Below are positions 21,101 to 29,330 of a stretch of DNA of 64,000 nt, piece by piece. The notes under the pieces are model-generated. The model searched no databases. It had not been told where the DNA came from and saw only the letters and a list, made by a program, of their open reading frames with translations. How positions within the stretch are numbered: position 1 is the stretch's first letter; each line of letters opens with the position of its first letter. Both the position numbers and the translations under genes were made by a program. The DNA comes from Aureispira anguillae (GTDB taxonomy: Bacteria > Bacteroidota > Bacteroidia > Chitinophagales > Saprospiraceae). The DNA lies in the NCBI RefSeq assembly GCF_026000115.1, contig NZ_AP026867.1, positions 6,735,001 to 6,799,000 on the forward strand. Reading direction: 5' to 3'.

Positions 21101-24100
21101 AACATTTACTTGAGTAGGTATTGATACACTAGTAGCACTAGGTTCTGTAACGGTGATATTAACAACAGAATCAGGACAACGATAGGCATCTCTAACGGTA
21201 ACACTATAAGAAACATTGGCTGATAAACCAGTAGCCGTTTGGCTAGTTTGCCCATCACTCCAAAGGTAAGTATAGCCAGGTAAAGTTCCACCAGCTCCCA
21301 TAACAGTAGCTGTACCGTTGCTTTGCCCATTACATATAACGTTGGTCGTACCTGTGAGTGTCGCCGTTACGCCAGTAGGTTCGGTTAGCGTAATACAAAC
21401 AACCTCCGAGCAACCCAAAGAATCTGTAATCGTAACACAATGTTGTCCAGCACCTAAATGCATAGAAGAAGTATCGGTAGAACCATTGGTCCAAATATAG
21501 GTATATCCAGTGCCATTTGGCTGGTTAACAGTAAAAGGAGTACCACCAGAAGGTACAATGTGAATATCACCATTGGTTGCATTTAGACAACCAACAATGG
21601 TATCAACATCTATAAAACCAGTTACACTTGTTGCAGGTTGTGTAATCGTAACTGTAGCAATAGCTGCACAATTAAACGAATCTGTAACCGTAACCGTATA
21701 AAGACCAGCTGTTAGAGCGGTGGCTTGAGCATTGGTTTGACCATTAGACCAAATAAAGTTATAGGTTCCACCAGCTCCACCACTGCCTGCCACGGTCGCA
21801 TCGCCTGTATTACCACTAAAACAAGCAACATTATTAGAGTCTGTCATTGTAGCAGTAACAGCAGTTGGTTGTGTAATAGTGACAGTAGCCGTAGCTGTAC
21901 AAAGATTGGCATCTGTTGCTGTAACGGTATAAGTATTGGCTGCCAAAGCTGTGGCATTAGCCGTATTTTGACTTCCTGCATTTACATCCCATAGGTAAGA
22001 AAAAGCACCTGTTCCGCCAGAAGCATTGGCAAGAGCCGAACCATCAGGTGGAGTTGTACCATTACAAATTAAATGGGTAGGTGTTGTTGTTAAAGTAATT
22101 GCACTAGGTTCTGTAACGGTGATATTAACAACAGAATCAGGGCAACGATAGGCATCTCTAACGGTAACACTATAAGAAATATTGGCTGCTAAACCAGTAG
22201 CCGTTTGGCTAGTTTGCCCATCACTCCAAAGGTAAGTGTAGCCAGGTAAAGTTCCGCCAGCTCCCATAACAGTAGCCGTACCATTGCTTTGACCATTACA
22301 AATAACGTTGGTTGTACCCGTGAGTGTCGCCGTTACGCCAGTAGGTTCAGTCAGTGTAATACAAACAACTTCTGAGCAACCCAAAGAATCTGTAACCGTA
22401 ACACAATGTTGTCCAGCACCTAGATTCATAGAAGACGTATCGGTAGAACCATTGGTCCAGATATAGGTATATCCAGTACCATTTGGCTGGTTAACAGTAA
22501 AAGGAGTACCACCAGAAGGTACAATGTGAATATCACCATTAGTTGCATTTAAACAACCAACAATAGTATCAACATCTATAAAACTAGCAAGTGGTGTAGC
22601 AGGAGTATTTAAGGAAACATTGGTAGAAACGGTACAATTATTATTGTCAGTAACGGTAACCGTATAAAGCCCACCTATTAATCCTGTAGCTTGGGCACTG
22701 GTTTGACCATCAGACCAAGTGAAGGTATAGGGAGTTGTTCCTCCTGCGGGCGTAACTGTTGCGTCACCATCATTGCCATTAAAACAAGTTATATCAGTGG
22801 AATCTGTCATTATAGCTGTTAATGGAGCTGCTGGTTGGTTCACAACGGTACTATCTATTAATATACAACCATTGGCATCCGTAGCCGTAACATTATAATT
22901 TCCTGGTGTTAATCCAGTTATGGAAGCCGTTGTTTCACCATTACTCCATACAAAACCTATCGTAGGAGAACCTCCTAGAGGGGTGATTGAAGCGGTACCA
23001 TTCGCATCTCCAAAACAAGCAATATCTGTACTGTCTACGGTAATAGAGAAGGCTGGAGGAGCTGCAATGCTAACTAAACCAGTAGCCGTACAAGTTCCTG
23101 TTGCATCTGTTACCGTGACGGAATAGTTTCCAGCAGTTACGCTTGTTACATAATCTTGATTGGTAGGAAAAGAAGCAGAATTACCTCCTGTCCAATTGTA
23201 TACATAAGGCTGTGCCCCTACATTGGCATTAACTATAATACCTGTGGTATCTGTTGGGCAGAGTAAAGTTCCTGTTGCAACAGGGTTGATGGTAGGTGTA
23301 ATACCATTTAATGTAAAGCTTGCAGTAGCCGTACAACTGTTGGCATCTGTAGCTGTAATTGTATAGGTTCCTGGTCCTAGCGCTGTAATTAGAGCCGTTG
23401 TTTCTGCATTGCTCCACAAATAATTGACGGTAGGAGTACCTCCCGTGGCCTCTACTTCAAGACTACCCGAATTGATACAGGCTGGATTAACAGAGTCCAC
23501 AAAATTGATTGCTAAGGCTGGTTGTTGTGTAATGTCAAATGTTACATTAGAAGTACATCCCACGCCATCTGTTACGGTAACACTATAATTACCGCCAGCT
23601 AAACCTGTACGAGAGGTTAGGGTAGAACCATCATTCCAGAGATAGGATAGGGGAGCAGTACCACTATTGGTATTTACTGTTGCTGTACCATTTGTTTGAC
23701 CACAAGTAGCAGGAGTGCTCGTTTGTAAGAAAACATTTGGTGCTCCTACACCTGGGAATAAAGAAACGCTATCTATGGTAGAACAACCTGTCACCGTTTC
23801 AGATACCGTTACATAATAAGCTCCAACCGATAAACCTGTATTGGTAGAACTAACAGCACCTGTAGTACTAAATGCATTAGACCAGTTAAAATCATAAAGT
23901 CCAGTAGGATTGCTTACTGTTGCTGTTGCAGAACCATTTCCATTACAGGTTGGGTCAACAGAGGTGAAACTCAACAAGGGCGTTGGATTAACAGTAACGG
24001 TAAAGTTTAGAACAACAGGGCAAGAAACAATGTCTCCACTAGGAGTAGATGTTACTGTATAAACCGTAGCAGAGTACGTTGTTGTTGCAGAAGGATTAAC

Positions 24101-27100
24101 AATAACAGCAGAAGGAGTCATTGAAATCATATCAGTTGTTGGTGTCCAAACGACAGAATCTGTTGCCGATAAGCCTGATACGGTAAGTGTTGTTGTATCT
24201 CCTTCGCATATACTAACGTCACCAGATCCACTAACTGTAGGCAAGGGAGTAACATAAAGGTAAACTGTATCTTCTGGTGAAAGACCACAACAATCTGTGA
24301 TAATAGATAAGGTAACAGGATAGAAACCAGGGGTGTTAAATTGGCTAGTAACTACTTGCATACTAGCAGGATTTGGAATAGCACCATTAAAATCCCATAC
24401 ATAACTATCTGCAAAAAACTGACTTTCAAAGTTGGTGAAATCTCCTTGACACACCATAAAAGTATCAGTACCTACTGTTGTTGCATTGCTTAAGATGTTA
24501 GGTACAATTGTATTTTGGAAAGAGATGTTGTGAAAACCAGCATATAAATTTGCCCCCAAACCAATATCATAGCGATCAATCGCTGAGTATTGAGTGGTAG
24601 CAGTGGTAGCTGTACTTGTTGCAGGTGTTGCTGCATTGGTATTGGCATCAAAATCCCACGTGCTGCCCGTTGAAGTAATGTCTTGAAATTGTACATTCAC
24701 ATCTGTACAATTGATATTAGATACTTGAATTTCAGGTTGAGCAGTAAGTGCAAAGTTAACATCAGAACTATTTAACCCACTTCCGCCCGATTGGAATAAT
24801 TGGTTAGATTCTCCAGGTTGGCCATTACCACCATTACCACCGTCACCACCATCACCGCCATTACCACCATCGCCACCACAACCAACTTCTCCACCATGGT
24901 AGGTACTTCCTAAACCACGGTTACCGCCATTACCACCAGCACCACCATTACCACCAGCACCAGCAGCACCTAAGGCACCAGCACTAAGGTTAGATTGGGT
25001 GAAGTTACCATTTGCTCCATTGAGGAATAGGTAAACGGAATAAGCAGAGCCACCACCAAATCCACCAGCACCAGCAGTTCCTGCTTGACCGCCACCGCCG
25101 CCGCCGCCGCCGCCAGAGCCTTTTCCATCCGTACAGAAGGTACCCCCTTCGCCAGCGCCACCGCCGCCACCGCCGCCACCAGCACCACCAGTACCATTGG
25201 TACCAGTACCACCTTGACCACCAGGAACCCAAAAACCTCCGATATGAGAACCAGCAGAACCATTGGTTCCGACCGTACCATTGGTTCCATCAGCACCATC
25301 TTGTGCGTCGTTACCTGATTCACTAGAACCACAGCTTCCACTACTATTACAACCACTTTCTTGACCAGGAGTACCTGGTGCCCCTAGGGCACCACCGCCA
25401 TTCCCTCCAAAAGCACCATCTCTATCTTCTCCACCACCAGAGCCACCGCCAGCACCACCGCCGCCGTTGATACCACTTGGTGCCGTACCATTACCGCCAG
25501 GAAAGGCAGTTGTACTACAACAAGCACCACCATTACCAGCAGGGGTTCCACCACCACCAACGCCACCATTACCACCACCACCATTACGGTCTTGGTCATC
25601 ATTGTCACCAGCTTGCCCATTGTTACCATTTGCTCCATTTACCCCTGGAGTTCCAGCAGCACCAGTTCTTCCCGCTGCTGCATTTCCTGCTGCAATTTGA
25701 CAGCGAACAATATCATAATCAGAGCAAGAAGTCATGTGTAAGCCATAGGTAGACATACCAGGTTGGTTTGCATTGGCTGTTGTAACTGTCAAATCTTGGA
25801 ATCGGAAGCCGATAGCACCATTTCCATAAAAAGCGACTAATCGTTGAGCGTTGACAGCACCTTCAGGGTTAGCAGTCGTTCGATTAATTGTTGTGGCACC
25901 AGAAGTACTAGTTTTTGTCCAAGCATTCCCTTGATCAAAACCACCTTCAAGCGTAACAAAACTTCCAATTGTAAGTGCATTGTCAATATTATAGGTACCA
26001 GTAGCCATTTTTATAACGGCATTATTACAAGCAGCACGACTTAAGGCAGAAGCTAAAGTTGTAGGGCTGGCTTGCGTACCAGGATTGGCATCTGCACCAG
26101 TTGTAGATACATATATATTGACACAACTAGGAAGAGCAGGAGGTGTTCCAACAGTTAAGAAAGCAGTATCTTGAGTTGTACAACCTGTTCCTGGATTGGT
26201 TACTTCTAGTATATATGCATAGGTGCCTGCTGCTGTTGGAACAGAAACAGGGATAGAAGAGGTCGTTCCAGATATTGTACCACTACCCAATGCGGTCATA
26301 CCTGGGTCAAACCATTGAAAATTCATTCCTGTTTGGTCTGTAGTTCCTGTAAGCACAAAATTAGCTCCTCCACAAACTTCAGCAGTAGTAGGGAATACAG
26401 ATGCTGTAGGGTCATCTGCAACGCTTACATTAACTGCATCCATTGATACACAGCCATCGGTATAAGTTAGAGCAACGGTATAACTAGTTGTTGCAATAGG
26501 GTAGGCACCTGTGGAAGCCGTATTGGGGCTCGTTAGATTCGTTGTTGGAGTCCACGCAAAGGAACTAACTAAACCAGCAGGGGCTGTTGTTGTTGCCGTT
26601 AGTGTTGCTGTGTCACCTGCACAAATTTGAACATCCGTTCCTGCATTGACAGGTGGGTTAGGATTAGGTCCAACAACAATGGTAAAGGACTGCGTATTTT
26701 GTCCCAGTATTGGACAGGCATCATCTTCAGCTGTTATTGCAAAAACATAGGTTCCTTGATCGCCAATAGACGTATTCCAACAGAAGGTTCCTGTTGCCGA
26801 TGCACCTGAACCAGTTTGGGTAAATGTTGCCCCTGGGATATTATTGCTATAAGTCATGGTAAGATTTTGACCTGCATTGATGTCATTTGCATTAATGTCA
26901 AAACAGAGCAAACCACCTTCGCATACTGTTGTATCAAAAACAGTTGGACTACCATTAATACCTGAAATATTAGGAATCGTATTATTACAGTTGGTAATAT
27001 TAAACTGAATGTCACGCATAATCGTACTTATTAGCACTCCATTTCTATATTCTTCAACTAATACACACATAACGGCCACTTGAGGCTGGTTTGCTGTAAA

Positions 27101-27817
27101 TTGAATTGCTCCTGTTTGAGGATCTAAGGTAATTGGAACTGTCAGAGGGTTTGTTCCGCTAAAGCCGCCACTATAAGAAACAGAAGAAGAAGCCCCCTGC
27201 AAGCAGTCTGTCATTGAATAGACGAGGGAATCACCATCGTTATCAGATGCAAGTTGTTGGTAATTGACGGTCTGACCCACACAGGCAAACAACTGAGGGT
27301 TGCTAGCAAATGCAGGTGAACTATTGCAAGGACTGATCGTATTATCTAATGTCGTTTGAACATAGATATTGTTACTACCTGGACTACTTAGGTTGGTAAT
27401 AGCATTGTTACGACAACAAGAAGTAGACGAAAGAATCCAATCATTGCAGCCAGAGGGCAATGTTAACGTTCCTTGAAAGACATGTAACTCTACACCAATA
27501 TTACCACTGCCACCACAAGCACTAGTTTGAGAGGGGCATAATGGTGTTATATCAGTGACAGATTGAGAGTTTAGGGTTAGGCTAGCAGATACTCCACAAG
27601 ATGCAGAGCTGTAATTGACTATTTGAGTAGTCCCTACTCCAACTCCATTACAATCTCTATAAACATTGAGGGTTACTAGATATTGGTTAGGACCCGTGCA
27701 AGTATAGGTTATATCAAAACCTGTGTAGTGAGTCGCAAAACTAAATGTGCTCATTCCGAGCCATAAACCTCCAATCAATAATAGTTGTTGAAAGAAGAAA
27801 TGTAAATTAAATCGCAT
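15170..27817 (-). CDS. Giant SprB-repeat cell-surface adhesin with T9SS type B sorting domain (4215 aa)
   Basis: Secreted giant filament-type protein. Residues 1-28 are a Sec signal peptide (ending TFSFA). Residues 30-280 form the N-terminal beta-rich domain often seen in such proteins (THYTGFDITYTC). PKD/Ig-like segments follow to about 560. Residues about 565-710 look like the start of a right-handed beta-helix (GTYNIDNALTIGSFVTLEGG). Residues 710-1010 are an extreme glycine-rich block. Residues about 1276-4030 hold about 35 SprB units of about 79 residues, each ending in the pattern YTVTVTDANGC...TITEP. The last 85 residues (TGFTPNGDGVNDYFFIQGG ... FRVYDRWGELVFEG) form the gliding-motility-associated type B sorting domain. 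SprB-type proteins move along the cell surface in gliding Bacteroidota. By family analogy this is an adhesin for gliding, aggregation or prey contact; it is not claimed to be the SprB orthologue. Confidence 0.93.
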   Translation of the reverse strand: MRFNLHFFFQQLLLIGGLWLGMSTFSFATHYTGFDITYTCTGPNQYLVTLNVYRDCNGVGVGTTQIVNYSSASCGVSASLTLNSQSVTDITPLCPSQTSACGGSGNIGVELHVFQGTLTLPSGCNDWILSSTSCCRNNAITNLSSPGSNNIYVQTTLDNTISPCNSSPAFASNPQLFACVGQTVNYQQLASDNDGDSLVYSMTDCLQGASSSVSYSGGFSGTNPLTVPITLDPQTGAIQFTANQPQVAVMCVLVEEYRNGVLISTIMRDIQFNITNCNNTIPNISGINGSPTVFDTTVCEGGLLCFDINANDINAGQNLTMTYSNNIPGATFTQTGSGASATGTFCWNTSIGDQGTYVFAITAEDDACPILGQNTQSFTIVVGPNPNPPVNAGTDVQICAGDTATLTATTTAPAGLVSSFAWTPTTNLTSPNTASTGAYPIATTSYTVALTYTDGCVSMDAVNVSVADDPTASVFPTTAEVCGGANFVLTGTTDQTGMNFQWFDPGMTALGSGTISGTTSSIPVSVPTAAGTYAYILEVTNPGTGCTTQDTAFLTVGTPPALPSCVNIYVSTTGADANPGTQASPTTLASALSRAACNNAVIKMATGTYNIDNALTIGSFVTLEGGFDQGNAWTKTSTSGATTINRTTANPEGAVNAQRLVAFYGNGAIGFRFQDLTVTTANANQPGMSTYGLHMTSCSDYDIVRCQIAAGNAAAGRTGAAGTPGVNGANGNNGQAGDNDDQDRNGGGGNGGVGGGGTPAGNGGACCSTTAFPGGNGTAPSGINGGGGAGGGSGGGEDRDGAFGGNGGGALGAPGTPGQESGCNSSGSCGSSESGNDAQDGADGTNGTVGTNGSAGSHIGGFWVPGGQGGTGTNGTGGAGGGGGGGGAGEGGTFCTDGKGSGGGGGGGGGQAGTAGAGGFGGGSAYSVYLFLNGANGNFTQSNLSAGALGAAGAGGNGGAGGNGGNRGLGSTYHGGEVGCGGDGGNGGDGGDGGNGGNGQPGESNQLFQSGGSGLNSSDVNFALTAQPEIQVSNINCTDVNVQFQDITSTGSTWDFDANTNAATPATSTATTATTQYSAIDRYDIGLGANLYAGFHNISFQNTIVPNILSNATTVGTDTFMVCQGDFTNFESQFFADSYVWDFNGAIPNPASMQVVTSQFNTPGFYPVTLSIITDCCGLSPEDTVYLYVTPLPTVSGSGDVSICEGDTTTLTVSGLSATDSVVWTPTTDMISMTPSAVIVNPSATTTYSATVYTVTSTPSGDIVSCPVVLNFTVTVNPTPLLSFTSVDPTCNGNGSATATVSNPTGLYDFNWSNAFSTTGAVSSTNTGLSVGAYYVTVSETVTGCSTIDSVSLFPGVGAPNVFLQTSTPATCGQTNGTATVNTNSGTAPLSYLWNDGSTLTSRTGLAGGNYSVTVTDGVGCTSNVTFDITQQPALAINFVDSVNPACINSGSLEVEATGGTPTVNYLWSNAETTALITALGPGTYTITATDANSCTATASFTLNGITPTINPVATGTLLCPTDTTGIIVNANVGAQPYVYNWTGGNSASFPTNQDYVTSVTAGNYSVTVTDATGTCTATGLVSIAAPPAFSITVDSTDIACFGDANGTASITPLGGSPTIGFVWSNGETTASITGLTPGNYNVTATDANGCILIDSTVVNQPAAPLTAIMTDSTDITCFNGNDGDATVTPAGGTTPYTFTWSDGQTSAQATGLIGGLYTVTVTDNNNCTVSTNVSLNTPATPLASFIDVDTIVGCLNATNGDIHIVPSGGTPFTVNQPNGTGYTYIWTNGSTDTSSMNLGAGQHCVTVTDSLGCSEVVCITLTEPTGVTATLTGTTNVICNGQSNGTATVMGAGGTLPGYTYLWSDGQTSQTATGLAANISYSVTVRDAYRCPDSVVNITVTEPSAITLTTTPTHLICNGTTPPDGSALANASGGTGAFSYLWDVNAGSQNTANATALAANTYTVTATDANLCTATATVTITQPTAVTATMTDSNNVACFSGNTGDATVAGSGGAGGTYNFIWSNGQTNAQATALTAGLYTVTVTDSFNCAAIATVTITQPATSVTGFIDVDTIVGCLNATNGDIHIVPSGGTPFTVNQPNGTGYTYIWTNGSTDTSSMHLGAGQHCVTITDSLGCSEVVCITLTEPTGVTATLTGTTNVICNGQSNGTATVMGAGGTLPGYTYLWSDGQTSQTATGLSANVSYSVTVRDAYRCPDSVVNITVTEPSATSVSIPTQVNVLCNGDSTATATALGAGGTPVFTYLWDANANNQNTAIATGLKAGTYTVTATDGNSCTVSTGVTITEPTAITASITSSTSVTCNNGNDGQATAAATGGVATYNFAWSDINNQTSATATGLIAGTYTVTITDNNGCSDTASITIIEPTAVTASITSQSNVSCFGGNDGTATALGSGGIGTITYLWSIGSQSAPTATGLTAGSYTVTVTDGNGCSTTTGVTITEPNAITATITSSNNITCNSGNDGSATVTGTGGSPAYSFVWSDPSSQTNATATGLTAGIYTVTLTDNNSCSTTASVTLTEPSAITLTNSVSSNYNGVSISCNGVCDGELTANATGGTGTITYLWDAATGSQTSAIATGICDGVYSVTATDASSCTVSSTITITEPSAVAATSNGTATTCNGAADGTATAIGSGGIGSYSFLWDASAGNQNTALATGLSAGTYLVTISDLNGCSDTVSINITQPTPLIATLSTTAVSCFGGNDGTATATTTGGTPGVPAYTYDWGNGTTASNVSPTQSIGTYSVTITDNNGCSITESYTITEPSAMSFTISNTDVSCNGGNDGTASINVSGGVGGFTYNWNNGQNTATATGLTAGLHCVTATDGNGCTVDTCILVNEPTLLTNMTFSAIDATCFGSSDGQLTVSASGGIQPYSYAWGNGQNTATATGLAAGVHAITITDANGCILIGNSTINQPTPLILSYVLDSVDCIGGNDGGVTAIATGGNAPYTYQWDAATGNQNTANATGLSAGNYNVTVTDFTGCTLSGNASVFEPNTPLTATIINQSNPLCNGGSDGMIEVDAQGATPNYTYQWNNGQTSSIATGVSAGIHTVSVTDANGCSITATGVLGQPTPLTLNPQVLSNYNGAAISCPGEADGSVGVTAAGGNGGFSYIWSPAGQNTATINGLVEGTYCVTVTDVAGCQADTCISIVDPVPLAATFTQIDVLCHGDANGQIVVNATPGTGTLGVNGYEYKITGPGQSGNVYSAINVYNNLAAGSYVVFVRDGNNCEISLPIAIAEPAPVLIDSVVITDALCFGAADGTAMAHASGGTGTYTYRWSDAQVTNPATGLAKGLYTVTVTDANGCDRVEVFNVGEPTALTGNITANPIPCFGGTATATASGSGGTPIALTSYVYNWSNGSTSATTIGLTAGVHCVTITDANACSFVTCVTLTQPSTALTASISAQTDATCHGSATGTATAQGNGGTSPYTYQWDAAAANQTSQTAIGLAAGIYTVVVTDSNNCTNSTTVTISEPSLLTAAITTTTNATCNGVGTGTATVAGTGGVPTYTYLWADGQTNATATGLVGGSHPVTLTDANGCTAIATAIITEPTAVDITAIFTTPVACKGGATGSATLSIQGGTPTSGYTFQWSGAPGQNSITATGLSAGIHTVTATDANGCFDVDTFTISEPALGLTGYLTTTDALCFGAASGEIAAVITGGTGSNYTFAWNSSPSQHTVVADSLAAGNYTVTVTDSLGCTLTLTGTVGEPSQLVVTAGVQQDVTCFGGDNGIATVLTTNGGVPTYSYVWTDPSGQVSTTATNLSAGPVTVVATDANMCTASATVTITEATPITVTENVSPVSCHGLTDGSIDILTSNKVLVGYNWSNGFIGNPNNGLAAGVYELTVTDATFCTESFSYTITEPSAINLDIQQTTAILCHGADNATAQVTPTGGSPAYTANWNHGASSNTVTDLAPGLYTVTITDSRGCMADTSITIEEPDLLTITGTTAGTFCAGDQTGVLTAIGAGGTVLSGLLEYSIDGTTWQNGNIFSGLSAGIYTLSVKDENGCVVDTALVVEDADPFFISSMTGNTTIEYLDSLTIQATLNDTTGVLYSWTQITGVMGVVTDSSYSFDIAPAEAVQYEFTATNANGCTVDSIVIIDVEKPRRANAATGFTPNGDGVNDYFFIQGGEKVQEVVLFRVYDRWGELVFEGSHLDINIATQGWNGIFRGQPASSGTYSWYADVLFKDGKTTQIKGDVILLR
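21135..21619 (-). repeat. Recent two-unit duplication, copy 1
   Basis: A 485-bp block almost identical to 22101-22585, at a constant offset of 966 bp (322 codons, exactly in frame). It spans two SprB units, including the atypical unit with the NQPNGTGYTYIW insertion. Neighbouring units are much less alike. Confidence 0.85.
22101..22585 (-). repeat. Recent two-unit duplication, copy 2
   Basis: Partner of 21135-21619. The copies differ by scattered single substitutions with no length change, pointing to recent unequal crossing-over or gene conversion inside the array. Confidence 0.85.
24790..25690 (-). repeat. Glycine-rich low-complexity block in the giant adhesin
   Basis: About 300 residues (710-1010) dominated by GG, NGG and GAGG strings with Ala, Asn and Thr. 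It is encoded by GGN codons, including runs of GGC, so its G+C is far above the rest of the window. It interrupts a beta-helix-like region and resembles PGRS-like or plastrum-type glycine-rich domains in composition only. Confidence 0.8.
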
Positions 27818-29330
27818 AGATTAAAATTTTGTCTTAGCTAACAAATAGGTTCTTTGTATTTTTTAGTGATATAGTTGCAAAAAAAACATAATATAGCTGT
27901 TTTTTTTGTATAAAAATTAGCTACATGTATAGCTCTGTATTATGTATATTCTTATTTGTTCCTTAAAAAGGATATTCTTTAGTCGGGGATGGTAAATGCT
28001 TGGGGTAGGACAATGGCAATAATTTATAGCGATGCTATTTTTTTAACGACCTAATAGGGAGGGATATTATTCGTTAAAATAATTTTCTTAAGTTTTAATT
28101 AACTATCTAAAAATATCATTACAAGGGTCTTAAGGTAACGATAATTGAGTTAATAGTCCACAGCTTTTTTGATTTTTTTTAGAAACGAGCGGTTAAATTT
28201 TACGATTTTATTAACACTATAACAGCCTAAGGTGAATGGTTGTTTCATTAGTTGGTTGATTTTTAGTTATTTAGGTTGATTTTATTAGGCTTTTAGGATC
28301 TGTTTATGGGTATATTTTATTTGAGTTAAAAAAACATTAAATGAAGGTAACTGTACAATTGAAGATCAATCCGACTGATAAAAGTACAATACTTTTTGGA
28401 TAAATTATATTATAATTATAAACTGTTCTATTTCTTTATCTCTTAGAGGTTCTTATCTTGTAAATAGAAGTATTTGTTTTAACTACAGATAAAGCAAGAT
28501 AAAATCAGCCCTATTTCTGTTTATAAAAGTAATAAATTGGTTTAGCGCAACAGTAAATCGATTGGAATATTGCACTAGGTAGAATCCTTTGTTGCTAAAG
28601 GGAATAAAGCGTTTTTTGCAAAAGGAAATAAATAATGTTGTATGTGTTTGTTTTGTCAGCTCGATGTTTTACTTCCTAGGAGTATGTTTTTGTTACAGTT
28701 GAGAGGATAGAAGTAGTTGTTGAAATCTTCTTAAAGCCTGATGAAATCTATGTTTTTGAACCGTTAATAGAAACGCAAGCGGTAGATAATGTACGAACTT
28801 TAGAATGCTGGGAGGAAGTAGAGATAGATGTATCAGGATTTTGTGCTAATGGTGGAGGTGGGGTAGAGGATAGAAATGATTGATGAAAAAATAGTAGTGG
28901 CGTGTTCAGGTAAACTTACTGTTGTTAATTTGGTGGCAATAGTCAAAGGCTTAGAGTGCTATGAATAAAATTGGTGAAATCAACACATAATAAATTTTGA
29001 TTAGTTTCTTATACTACTTGTTAATCAATATGTTCAGTTAAAGTAAGTAGCAAATGTCACCCTGAAAAAACTATGTTTGTGGGTAGAGAAGATGAAATTT
29101 ACCCTAATTAAGATTTATGGATTGTCCATAGTACCCAAAACTTGATCGTAATATTTTGTTTTGGATGCGTTAACCAAAGACTATACTAAATCACCAATTT
29201 TCCCTACTGTTTGGGCACTTGCAATAAATGAAGACCTCACTGCTATTATCCTATTTTTTAGAAAGGTTAAGTTATAACACTATGAAAATGTCTTGAGGGA
29301 TGAAGGATAGAATCATCTATATATTTTGAT
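27818..29330. other. 1.5-kb gene-poor interval with open-frame fragments
   Basis: Divergent upstream regions of the giant adhesin and the helical-repeat gene. It contains a 9-bp inverted repeat (28041-28049 / 28071-28079), a 20-codon ORF (28341-28403, MKVTVQLKINPTDKSTILFG) and two start-less or weak-start frames (28680-28883 and 29161-29277). I identify no complete gene. It may be a decayed locus or a long regulatory region. Confidence 0.5.
28680..28883 (+). pseudogene. Open-frame fragment with coding-like composition, no start codon
   Basis: 67 sense codons after an in-frame stop at 28677, ending TGA at 28881-28883. The translation has ordinary residue use (PDEIYVFEPLIETQ, LECWEEVEIDVSGF), but no ATG, GTG or TTG near its beginning and no recognised family. 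A decayed gene is the best guess; chance is possible. Confidence 0.3.

Larger units (their letters stand above)
15725..23990 (-). repeat. About 35 tandem SprB repeat units within the giant adhesin
   Basis: Each unit encodes about 79 residues with a CNGxxDGxAT start, a central YxYxWSNG, and a TGLxAGxYTVTVTDxNGC close. Most units have diverged, but one pair-block is nearly identical (21135-21619 and 22101-22585). Boundaries are approximate. Confidence 0.85.

Noticed and set aside
25005-25752. Several overlapping ORFs on both strands within the glycine-rich block
   Set aside because: Shadows of GGN-repeat codons, giving Trp/Arg, Val/Met or His/Pro strings. The glycine frame continues the giant adhesin.
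28341-28403. 20-codon ORF resembling a TnpB N-terminus
   Set aside because: Too short to support a transposase call, and no further TnpB motifs follow in any frame. Mentioned only within the gene-poor interval.
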